Shown here: piece by piece, positions 1 through 5,090 of the stretch
Layout of the letters: each line of letters starts with the position of its first letter
How positions within the stretch are numbered: the stretch's first letter is position 1
Assembly (NCBI GenBank): GCA_020344435.1
Contig: CP070826.1
Coordinates: 1,082,717-1,088,811, forward strand
Direction of reading: 5' to 3'
DNA: 6,095 bases
From: Candidatus Bathyarchaeota archaeon
Lineage (GTDB): Archaea; Thermoproteota; Bathyarchaeia; Bathyarchaeales; Bathyarchaeaceae
Program-made: the position numbers and the translations under genes
Notes under the pieces: model-generated
Databases searched by the model: none
Told to the model about the DNA's origin: nothing
Seen by the model: only the letters and a program-made list of their open reading frames with translations

Positions 1-101
1 ATAACGCCTGGGGTTGCTGTCAGAGCATATAGTGGTGAAATCAGAGTGGAAAATGTCATGAGAATAAGGATAATTGTCATTAATGCTGCTGCTTTCTTCA
101 A
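1..101 (-). CDS. Exported protein of unknown function, N-terminal signal peptide only (partial)
   Basis: Only the first 33 codons lie in the window; the gene continues beyond position 1. The start is TTG at 101-99, chosen because a perfect GGAGGT ribosome-binding site lies 6 nt upstream and the ATG at 116-114 runs into TGA after five codons. The peptide begins with two lysines (residues 2-3), followed by a hydrophobic core over residues 4-21 rich in Leu, Ile, Met and Ala, then SPLYA and LTATPGV. This is a textbook Sec signal peptide, with likely cleavage after Ala26. The mature protein is therefore probably secreted or surface-bound. Its function cannot be told because the mature domain is outside the window. 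It lies next to another exported protein on the same strand, which suggests a cell-surface locus, but the two have separate promoters. Confidence 0.75.
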   Translation of the reverse strand, partial: MKKAAALMTIILILMTFSTLISPLYALTATPGV

Positions 102-107
102 TCTTTT

Positions 108-113
108 ACCTCC
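108..113 (-). promoter_or_regulatory. Strong Shine-Dalgarno site GGAGGT deciding a TTG start
   Basis: GGAGGT on the minus strand is separated by 6 nt (AAAAGA) from the TTG at 101-99. It matches the archaeal anti-Shine-Dalgarno sequence exactly and is the main reason for calling a gene here, since the ORF is cut by the window edge. Confidence 0.8.
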
Positions 114-148
114 ATAAATGAGTGAGTCAGCGTATTATCTGTGTGATG

Positions 149-156
149 ATTTATAA
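149..156 (-). promoter_or_regulatory. Archaeal TATA box for the exported protein at 1-101
   Basis: The minus strand reads TTATAAAT here. A transcription start about 25 nt downstream would fall near 127, giving a leader of about 26 nt before the TTG. This leader length matches those inferred for the surface protein, PEP carboxylase and transporter genes. The call rests on base composition and spacing only. Confidence 0.5.
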
Positions 157-268
157 TTTATCGAACTTTCCTGCACGTTTTCTATTATCTTCTTCTACTC
201 CTGTGCCCATGAATAATCAGCTGAACCAGCACGTCCTAATCATTTTTCTCCGTGGTTTCTAGTAAAAG
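157..268. other. Intergenic stretch without a supported gene
   Basis: Both strands carry only very short reading frames here. A plus-strand ATG at 210 gives 17 codons without a ribosome-binding site. A minus-strand ATG preceded by GGAG near 240 gives 8 codons. I see no RNA gene. The region is best read as spacer between the terminator-like hairpin at 269-286 and the promoter at 149-156. Confidence 0.5.
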
Positions 269-286
269 AGGAGCATCCATGCTCCT
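269..286 (-). terminator. Hairpin followed by short U run, probable terminator of the surface-protein gene
   Basis: The arms AGGAGCAT and ATGCTCCT are perfectly complementary (8 bp, 2-nt nominal loop, so about 6 bp in practice). On the minus strand they are followed at once by CTTTTAC. The element lies 83 nt beyond the stop codon of the surface-protein gene at 369. Stem plus T run resembles an intrinsic terminator, although archaeal termination depends mainly on the U tract, which is short here. Confidence 0.45.
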
Positions 287-368
287 AGGCAGAACATAGC
301 CAATGCCGAAATCAGATGAAGCAGTTCTATTCTTCTTTGTCTCCAGTGCGCAGCCTTGGCCGTGGAGG

Positions 369-905
369 TTAGTCCGTGCCCGTGCCAGAGGTTTTTCTGG
401 TCCTCTTTCGAAATAGAATGCCTACGACCGATATCCCTGCAATCAGCAAGACTGCTGCAGCCAGCCATATCCAGGGAAACTCTGATTGTGCCGCCTCGAT
501 CATTCCAACAACGTGAGGTGAACTTTCTGGGTTCGATGTGGGATGAGTCGTGACATTCGTCCCGTCCGTTGCGGATATGTAATATTCCACCCCAGCAGTC
601 GTTATTGCAGACGCGGGGATAGCGGCTTCATACACGTCTACGCATTCGTCGCACAGCACCATTGGAACGGCGGAAAACCCTGAATCGCCGGTTCTCCGAT
701 AATAAAGGGTAGCCCCTGTGATTCCGATATCATCCATGATTACTGCCCTAACCAGTATTCTCTGTCCTTCGGTTCCAGCCGTCACTGGTTCGTGCACTAT
801 AATCGGCGGTGAGATGTCATCGGCGGCGAATGCAAAGCTGCTTAGTGAAAGTAGTGCGACAAGGATAGGTAGGGCAAGCTTCTCCACAGGCACACTTGAG
901 CTCAT
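369..905 (-). CDS. Small membrane-anchored surface protein with one Ig-like/FN3-like domain
   Basis: This is a 178-residue protein. Residues 9-27 form a hydrophobic signal segment ending in FAFA, so cleavage after Ala27 is likely. Residues 31-135 look like one beta-sandwich repeat of the kind found in archaeal and bacterial surface proteins. The signs are a PPII-HEPVTAG opening, VRAVIMDDIGITGATLYYR, an AAIPASAITTAGVEYYISATDG strand pair and a closing segment. Residues 145-165 are a transmembrane helix, followed by a basic tail (FRKRTRK) that would stay in the cytoplasm. This predicts an outward-facing domain on a single anchor. NVT at 117-119 is a possible N-glycosylation sequon. Cys85 and Cys88 form a CDEC motif in a strand-connecting loop, which is unusual for this repeat and could be a disulfide or metal site. 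The ATG start has GAAGG 7 nt upstream. Binding partner and role are unknown. Confidence 0.82.
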   Translation of the reverse strand: MSSSVPVEKLALPILVALLSLSSFAFAADDISPPIIVHEPVTAGTEGQRILVRAVIMDDIGITGATLYYRRTGDSGFSAVPMVLCDECVDVYEAAIPASAITTAGVEYYISATDGTNVTTHPTSNPESSPHVVGMIEAAQSEFPWIWLAAAVLLIAGISVVGILFRKRTRKTSGTGTD

Positions 906-956
906 TCTGTCGCCTTCTCTTTATGTGCGAAATTCCCATGTAAGAAACGAGCACAC

Positions 957-965
957 ATATATTAA
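957..965 (-). promoter_or_regulatory. TATA box for the surface-protein gene
   Basis: The minus strand reads TTAATATAT. The expected start about 25 nt downstream is near 935, leaving a leader of about 30 nt that contains the GAAGG site at 913-917 before the ATG at 905. Confidence 0.5.
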
Positions 966-973
966 CAGTGCCT

Positions 974-1018
974 TCATGATTGGCAGACAGGTGTTCGAGC
1001 ACGCCGAGCCTGATTCAT
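974..1018 (-). other. Fourteen-codon reading frame behind a strong Shine-Dalgarno site
   Basis: GAGGAGGT (1029-1022) is followed 3 nt later by ATG and a 14-codon frame (M-N-Q-A-R-R-A-R-T-P-V-C-Q-S, then TGA). It lies between the PEP carboxylase stop and the surface-protein promoter. It is in the same frame as PEP carboxylase, so the 32 codons after that gene's TGA are all sense. It could be a leader peptide, a translated small ORF, a relic of a lost gene, or chance. I do not call it a gene. Confidence 0.2.
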
Positions 1019-1072
1019 TCTACCTCCTCGTGCGATCGGACATCCGGTTCCTGGGTTTGGCGGGATGTTATC

Positions 1073-2641
1073 TCAGCCAAGCGAATGTCTTATCCTTCCC
1101 GCCTCTACAATGTATCTTGTCACTTCCTCCGAGTCTTTCGCCAAGGAAATGAGTATGTTGTTCACCATATTTTCATGTTTTCGATGGTCTAGGTTTCTCG
1201 GTCCTAACCCGATGTTTGTCGCCTGCTCCAGCAATTCCAGGTCTTTCATTATCTCCGGGATCACTTCTGTCAGCCTGAAGCGCTTCGTAACCTTCTGCAC
1301 GATCTCCTTCTCCCCTATCAGATAGTTCAGATTCTGCCAGCAAAGGAATAATGAGGCGAATTTCAGGTCGTCCTTCCAGTTGATGTAATGCTCTTCAAGC
1401 AATTCAAACTGTCTTTCAGAAAGGTTGGCCAGAGCACTTGCACCAACAAGCTCTGGAGGGATACCCAGTGAGTACATAGCTGCAGTGAATTTGATCGCCC
1501 GGGGTAGTTGAGTGGTTCCTACTTCCCGGCTATATCCAAACAGGCCGACGTGGAGCTTTCTAGCTCTTCTATTCGGTACGTATTTGGCGATGTAGTTGAT
1601 GACCTCGGACAATTCTTCGATTTTATGTTGGTAATTGGCGGTGAAAGCGTCGATGATGCTTGTTGTTTCCTTCGCTTCTTCATCGCTCATCTCCTTTATC
1701 TCCGTTCTTCGCAATTCTGTGTTCAGTCTCTCTACAGTCTTCTGTACGGTGTTGGTGTCGAAATCGTACTTCAGGGCAGACTGGATGGTAACGGTTCTGA
1801 CCCCTGCATATTCTCTCAGAAAATTGTCAAGGTTGTCGGGCATGAGATGTCCCCGGAAGGGGAGCGATCCTGTGCCTATGATTGGAAGCATTTTTACCCC
1901 GTAGCTCTTTGACACGGTCTGGATTTTGGAGAGTGCAAGTTTCACGAGGAGCACGGCGGGGATTAGTCCGTAGTTTAGAGCGGGGTCAGATCTTGCTAGG
2001 AAGACTCGTAGATATTCTGGTTTCAACTGTTTTATGTACTCTATTAGTATCCGGTCGATGTTGGATAGGCTTTCTCTGTCTTCTATCAGCGGGATCATCT
2101 CCACGCTCTTGGGCTTGAAGCCGCCAACCCAATCTTCAACTGAGACATCTTCGGCTTCGCAGAGCTTCATCTTCTCCTTCCCCACGATTATCTTGCTGTA
2201 GCAGGATGTTACTCTCAGTAGTTCAAGATGGCTGGTTGTGAATGGCACGATGACCTCGAAGACTGGAGCGCCTATTTCTTTGCCGTAGAATTTCTCTGCC
2301 ACATCGTAGCAGCGGGGAATAGACTCTAGGGCTTCTATCAGGAGTTTCTTTTCGGCTACTTCCACTGAAGGGTTTGGAACTCGGTAGGTTAGGAAGACGT
2401 CTCTGCCCAAGAGATGATCCTTGAAATAATCTGGATGATTCACCAAGAGCTTTCTCACTATGTTCGGATCAACGTCTTTCCCCTCCCAGTCCCACATCTG
2501 CTCCTCGCATCTCAATTCTTCAAATGCGAAGTAAGTCTCATGCACTTCAGACTCCCCTGCAATCATTTCCTCCTCCACCCAAGGCGGAAGCGCAACATTG
2601 TCTGGATGCTGTGTAGACATCGTTGAAGGAATCTTCCTCAA
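1073..2641 (-). CDS. ppcA: Archaeal-type phosphoenolpyruvate carboxylase
   Basis: The enzyme carboxylates PEP with bicarbonate to oxaloacetate and phosphate in the cytoplasm, replenishing the citrate cycle and aspartate family. Its 522 residues fit the short archaeal class, not the roughly 900-residue bacterial or plant class. Landmarks: STQHPDN at 9-15, the archaeal family's hallmark N-terminus; ARSDPALNYG at 216-225; GTGSLPFRGHL at 256-266, a glycine/arginine loop matching the PEP-binding region of the superfamily; TIQSALKYDF at 285-294; and GYSRE...LPRAIKF at 369-385, which aligns in character with the GSRPxxR...LRAIPW region of bacterial enzymes. The C-terminus GRIRHSLG is intact. No frameshift is apparent. 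The start is TTG at 2641, supported by GGTGAT just upstream and by residues before STQHPDN resembling those of other archaeal enzymes. It stands alone, with 124 nt to the transporter upstream and 167 nt to the surface protein downstream. Confidence 0.95.
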   Translation of the reverse strand: MRKIPSTMSTQHPDNVALPPWVEEEMIAGESEVHETYFAFEELRCEEQMWDWEGKDVDPNIVRKLLVNHPDYFKDHLLGRDVFLTYRVPNPSVEVAEKKLLIEALESIPRCYDVAEKFYGKEIGAPVFEVIVPFTTSHLELLRVTSCYSKIIVGKEKMKLCEAEDVSVEDWVGGFKPKSVEMIPLIEDRESLSNIDRILIEYIKQLKPEYLRVFLARSDPALNYGLIPAVLLVKLALSKIQTVSKSYGVKMLPIIGTGSLPFRGHLMPDNLDNFLREYAGVRTVTIQSALKYDFDTNTVQKTVERLNTELRRTEIKEMSDEEAKETTSIIDAFTANYQHKIEELSEVINYIAKYVPNRRARKLHVGLFGYSREVGTTQLPRAIKFTAAMYSLGIPPELVGASALANLSERQFELLEEHYINWKDDLKFASLFLCWQNLNYLIGEKEIVQKVTKRFRLTEVIPEIMKDLELLEQATNIGLGPRNLDHRKHENMVNNILISLAKDSEEVTRYIVEAGRIRHSLG

Positions 2642-2644
2642 ATG

Positions 2645-2650
2645 ATCACC
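2645..2650 (-). promoter_or_regulatory. Shine-Dalgarno site GGTGAT for the TTG start of ppcA
   Basis: GGTGATC on the minus strand is complementary to the 3' end of archaeal 16S rRNA (GATCACC) and ends 3 nt before the TTG. This favours TTG at 2641 over the internal ATG at codon 8, which has no such site upstream. Confidence 0.7.
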
Positions 2651-2692
2651 AATGCTGCTGCTCTGGTTAGGTCATCAAGTGTATCTATGTGG

Positions 2693-2699
2693 AATATGT
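2693..2699 (-). promoter_or_regulatory. Candidate TATA box for ppcA
   Basis: The minus strand reads ACATATT, preceded by a purine-rich stretch (CGAAAAGAG) in the position of a BRE. The start would be near 2670, giving a leader of about 29 nt. The AATTAAT at about 2723-2729 is an alternative that would give a longer leader of about 60 nt. Confidence 0.4.
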
Positions 2700-2726
2700 C
2701 TCTTTTCGTTTGGGTTCACTGGATTA

Positions 2727-2749
2727 ATTCCACGCGCGCGCGTTGGAAT
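2727..2749. repeat. Palindrome with an alternating (CG)5 core between the transporter and ppcA
   Basis: ACGCGCGCGCGT (2732-2743) is a perfect 12-bp palindrome. It is flanked by ATTCC and, after one extra T, GGAAT, so the whole 23-bp element is a near-perfect dyad with a single bulge. It lies 17 nt past the transporter stop and upstream of the candidate ppcA TATA box. No U run follows on the minus strand, so it is not a typical terminator. An operator or a Z-DNA-prone tract is possible. Confidence 0.6.
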
Positions 2750-2765
2750 CTGATTTCTCACCGAC

Positions 2766-4055
2766 TCACTTGTTCTCTGGATTGTCTACGGGTTTTGTCT
2801 TTGAGAAGAAGAATAGGTAGAGGATGCTTGAAGTTGCGTAGAGTACGGTGGTTAGGAGGTAGGGTGAGAAGAAGTCCCCGCCTTCCATCATCCCCCCTGC
2901 AACTGCAGTGCCTCCTGCTCTAAGGATGCTCCAGAACATTCCGTTCAAGCCAGAAGTGGTTGCCCGTTCAGTTGAATAGACGACTTCCATTGAAAAGCTG
3001 TCCCTGAGGGGCCCAACCATATTCATCAGCGACCCTCGAACAATATATGGCATTGTCGCCCAAGCTAGGCTTGGTGAAAGCACTATAGCTAGTATGAACG
3101 GGATTGAGAGCAGCTCAACTAATGATACTGTCTTCACTTTGCCCAGTTTCTCAGCCAGTGCAGGCATTAGAAGCGTTCCAGCCGCAACTCCTACTTGACC
3201 AAAAGCGAATATTGTCCCGATCTCTGCCTTGCTGGCGCCAAGTTTTGATTCGAAGAAGACGTTGAATAGTGGCACGATGAACCCTGAGCCCAACCCCATG
3301 AGCGCTGTCACGAAGACGAGTCTTGCTATCGTTGCGCGGCTCCTGATCTTCCTGAAAGAGAAGCTCTTCGATTGCTCAGACGAGTTTCCTATGGCCTCCT
3401 TTACAAGGTATAGGGGAACCAAGCCAGCTACTTGGATTGCCAGGGCACACATCAGAGTCATTCTGGAAACCAAGAAGTCCGAGGTGTTCGTGTTAAGAAG
3501 GGTGACGAAAGCTTCGGGCAGAATACCGCCTGCGATGTTTCCGACCATTCCAGAAACCCATCCGAGAACGGAAGACATGCTGAAGAGGTAGACTCTCTCT
3601 TTTGGACTGCTGTGTTCGACGATGAATGGGGCCCAAGCAACTATGTAAAGCGCGTTTGAGACTGCGCCGTTCAACAAGCTAGTGACCAGAAGAGTGGGTC
3701 CGTCCAGAGTGAATATCTGGACAAAGTTTAGGATTGTTCCGCTCAAGATTGCAAGCAGGAAACTCCTTCTCCGTTTCAATCTGTCGCATATCAATCCCGC
3801 GGGCAATGCTCCTAGGCCCATCGCTAATTCCCCCGCCGAGAGCATGTAGCCCACGAAGTCTTTCCGGAATCCCACATCGAGTAGGTATAGGTTGAAGATT
3901 ACGCCCCAGATTCCTCCGCTCACATTCAAGAGAATTATGCCGATTAGGAATAGCTTGGCGTTAGGGCTGAATGAACCCATTTTGCGGAGGTAATCCTTGG
4001 ACTTGGACAGAAACGAACTTGTCTCAGTACCTGTCCTGCTCACTTCTTCTCTCAT
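2766..4055 (-). CDS. Major facilitator superfamily transporter, 12 transmembrane segments
   Basis: This 429-residue integral membrane protein probably moves a small molecule by uniport or ion-coupled transport. Its substrate cannot be read from the sequence. Hydrophobic segments fall at roughly 33-57, 66-90, 98-117, 121-145, 155-180 and 198-217. A charged central loop (218-243, SSEQSKSFSFRKIRSR) follows, then 244-268, 277-300, 306-328, 331-352, 364-388 and 396-417. This is the 6+6 plan of the superfamily. Between helices 2 and 3, AGLICDRLKRRRSFLL (86-101) is a good MFS motif A, with Asp91 and the basic cluster. A degenerate copy (ALAEKLGKVKTV) sits between helices 8 and 9. ATG at 4055 is the most upstream ATG, with an in-frame TAG at 4070-4068, but it lacks a clear Shine-Dalgarno site. 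Met26 is an alternative start just before helix 1. The gene is divergent from the amidohydrolase gene. Confidence 0.9.
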   Translation of the reverse strand: MREEVSRTGTETSSFLSKSKDYLRKMGSFSPNAKLFLIGIILLNVSGGIWGVIFNLYLLDVGFRKDFVGYMLSAGELAMGLGALPAGLICDRLKRRRSFLLAILSGTILNFVQIFTLDGPTLLVTSLLNGAVSNALYIVAWAPFIVEHSSPKERVYLFSMSSVLGWVSGMVGNIAGGILPEAFVTLLNTNTSDFLVSRMTLMCALAIQVAGLVPLYLVKEAIGNSSEQSKSFSFRKIRSRATIARLVFVTALMGLGSGFIVPLFNVFFESKLGASKAEIGTIFAFGQVGVAAGTLLMPALAEKLGKVKTVSLVELLSIPFILAIVLSPSLAWATMPYIVRGSLMNMVGPLRDSFSMEVVYSTERATTSGLNGMFWSILRAGGTAVAGGMMEGGDFFSPYLLTTVLYATSSILYLFFFSKTKPVDNPENK

Positions 4056-4076
4056 CGAGTCTACACTCTACGGATT

Positions 4077-4092
4077 TTCCCTCAACAGGGAA
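4077..4092. promoter_or_regulatory. Perfect 6-4-6 dyad over the predicted transporter transcription start
   Basis: TTCCCT-CAAC-AGGGAA is a perfect inverted repeat between the transporter's TATA box (4102-4108) and its start codon. It covers roughly -13 to +2 of the predicted start. This is a typical place for an archaeal repressor operator. It could also form a short hairpin near the 5' end of the mRNA. Confidence 0.4.
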
Positions 4093-4101
4093 TATGCTGG
4101 C

Positions 4102-4108
4102 TTAAATT
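4102..4108 (-). promoter_or_regulatory. Candidate TATA box for the MFS transporter gene
   Basis: The minus strand reads GGAATTTAAGCC with AATTTAA as the box. The predicted start is near 4079, giving a leader of about 25 nt to the ATG at 4055. Confidence 0.45.
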
Positions 4109-4142
4109 CCTTTTGCGCTGGAGAGAAGGAAGGTGGAGACTC

Positions 4143-4180
4143 GCATGCAACTGAGTTCTCGTCTCCAAAGAGTTGCATGC
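4143..4180. repeat. Perfect 10-bp inverted repeat in the divergent intergenic region
   Basis: GCATGCAACT (4143-4152) and AGTTGCATGC (4171-4180) are exact reverse complements separated by 18 nt. Each arm itself contains the palindrome GCATGC, and the right copy extends to TGCATGCA. Arm centres are 28 nt apart. A second, overlapping pairing GGAGAC (4135-4140) with GTCTCC (4161-4166) is also possible. The position, between the two divergent promoters, suits a shared regulator-binding site. Confidence 0.6.
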
Positions 4181-4216
4181 ATTTGCGCCATCTCGTGCAA
4201 TACACGCTCAAAAGAG

Positions 4217-4225
4217 CCTTAAACC
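4217..4225 (+). promoter_or_regulatory. Candidate TATA box for the creatininase-family gene
   Basis: CCTTAAACC, preceded by the purine-rich AAAAGAG in BRE position, predicts a start near 4246. The leader would be only about 12 nt and would begin at the GAGGT Shine-Dalgarno site (4246-4250). A short CGTG-CAATA-CACG dyad lies just upstream at 4194-4206. Confidence 0.4.
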
Positions 4226-4257
4226 GAAACTCCCTAACTGGGCTTGAGGTAGAATGA

Positions 4258-5016
4258 ATGAGTGGTAAGATTTCGCTTTCTGAGATGAGTTGGGTTGAGA
4301 CGCGAGATGCTTTGGAAAACGGTTTCCACACCGTCGTCTTCGCGGTGGGTTCAAATGAACAGCATGGTCCTCATTTGCCGACGAGCACCGACTCACTAGT
4401 TGGCGAAGTGTTAGCCTGCAAGGTGGCTGGAAAACTTGGCAATAGCCTTCAAGCACCCACCATAAATGTGGGATGCTCCGATCACCACATGGATTTTCCT
4501 GGAACAATCAGTCTCAAACCAGAAACATTGAAGGCCCTGATTCGCGACTACTGCATCAGCCTGGCAAGACACGGTTTCAGGAACATCGTAATATTACCAT
4601 CTCATGGCGGCAACTTCGAAGCTGTACGTGAGGTGGCCAGCGAACTCAATCAAGACCTCAGAGATACCAAGGTAGTAGCCTACACCGATCTTGATGGCCT
4701 TCTGAACTTCCTTCATGAAGCTTCTTCACACCATGGAATCCCAGCGGGTGAGTCCGGAGCCCACGCTGGGGAGTCGGAAACATCGATGGTTCTAGCCATA
4801 CGTGAAGACTTGGTGAATATGGAGCGCGCTAAAGAAGGGTTCGTAGGAAGAATCGATGATAGGATACATCGTGTGCTCAGTCACGGGATCAAGGCCTTAA
4901 CGGAGAATGGCGTGATTGGGGATCCCCGTAAGGCAGAGGCTGAGAAGGGAGAAGAGTATCTCGAGCTCTGGGCTGAGAAGATGGCTAGCTACATTCGAAA
5001 ACACGCCGTGAACTGA
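4258..5016 (+). CDS. Creatininase-family metal-dependent amidohydrolase (possible ArfB-type deformylase)
   Basis: This 252-residue protein belongs to the creatininase family, cytoplasmic enzymes that hydrolyse amide bonds with two divalent metals. Motifs in order: GSNEQHGPHLPTSTD at 31-45, with Glu34, His36 and Asp45 as expected metal ligands; HHMDFPGTISL at 76-86; LPSHGGN at 113-119, with His116 as a ligand; and AHAGESETS at 168-176, with Glu172 as the likely last ligand. All core residues are present and the length is normal, so it is probably active. In archaea one family member, ArfB, removes formate from an early intermediate of riboflavin and F420 synthesis. Others act on creatinine-like or peptide-cofactor substrates. 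Nothing here decides between them. AGES is repeated at 163-166 and 170-173. ATG at 4258 has GAGGT 7 nt upstream and follows an in-frame TGA directly. The gene is divergent from the transporter. Confidence 0.88.
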   Translation: MSGKISLSEMSWVETRDALENGFHTVVFAVGSNEQHGPHLPTSTDSLVGEVLACKVAGKLGNSLQAPTINVGCSDHHMDFPGTISLKPETLKALIRDYCISLARHGFRNIVILPSHGGNFEAVREVASELNQDLRDTKVVAYTDLDGLLNFLHEASSHHGIPAGESGAHAGESETSMVLAIREDLVNMERAKEGFVGRIDDRIHRVLSHGIKALTENGVIGDPRKAEAEKGEEYLELWAEKMASYIRKHAVN

Positions 5017-5026
5017 GGAATATTCC
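5017..5026. repeat. GGAATATTCC palindrome directly after the amidohydrolase stop
   Basis: A perfect 10-bp palindrome abuts the TGA at 5014-5016 and lies about 30 bp upstream of the zinc-finger promoter. It has no T run after it, so it is not a convincing terminator. It may be chance or a binding site. Confidence 0.35.
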
Positions 5027-5057
5027 CTGGCTAGACTGCAGATTCGAGCGGGTAACG

Positions 5058-5065
5058 CTTAAATA
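5058..5065 (+). promoter_or_regulatory. TATA box of a probably leaderless promoter for the zinc-finger gene
   Basis: CTTAAATA is centred about 29 nt before the ATG at 5091. The expected transcription start (about 5087-5089) therefore almost coincides with the start codon. No Shine-Dalgarno site is present between them (TTCTTTTGAG), as expected for a leaderless archaeal mRNA. Confidence 0.55.
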
Positions 5066-5079
5066 TGACGTATGTCATA
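5064..5079. promoter_or_regulatory. Perfect 6-4-6 dyad operator candidate in the zinc-finger promoter
   Basis: TATGAC-GTAT-GTCATA is a perfect inverted repeat. It overlaps the last two bases of the TATA box and spans about -24 to -9 of the predicted start. A protein bound here would block TBP/TFB or polymerase, so a repressor operator is the natural reading. Confidence 0.5.
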
Positions 5080-5090
5080 ATTCTTTTGAG

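Noticed and set aside
259..468. Minus-strand 69-codon frame with a hydrophobic C-terminus resembling a membrane helix
   Set aside because: It overlaps the 3' third of the surface-protein gene in another frame, has no ribosome-binding site, and its hydrophobic end runs into the terminator-like hairpin. The part outside the surface gene has no plausible start.
1040..1068. ACATCC / GGATGT inverted repeat just after the ppcA stop, considered as a terminator
   Set aside because: The stem is only 6 bp with a 17-nt loop and no U run follows on the minus strand.
718..1152. Plus-strand 144-codon frame
   Set aside because: It is antisense to the surface-protein gene and to the end of ppcA, has no recognisable domain, and both antisense partners are well supported genes.
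1508..1912. Plus-strand 134-codon frame inside ppcA
   Set aside because: It is wholly antisense to the conserved core of PEP carboxylase, a strongly supported gene, and its protein has no recognisable features.
4254..4260. Upstream ATG at 4254 as the start of the amidohydrolase
   Set aside because: It reads only four codons before TAA in a different frame; the ATG at 4258 is correct and follows an in-frame TGA.
4208..4507. Minus-strand 99-codon frame across the divergent intergenic region
   Set aside because: Most of it is antisense to the conserved N-terminal motifs of the creatininase-family gene and no start signal is visible.
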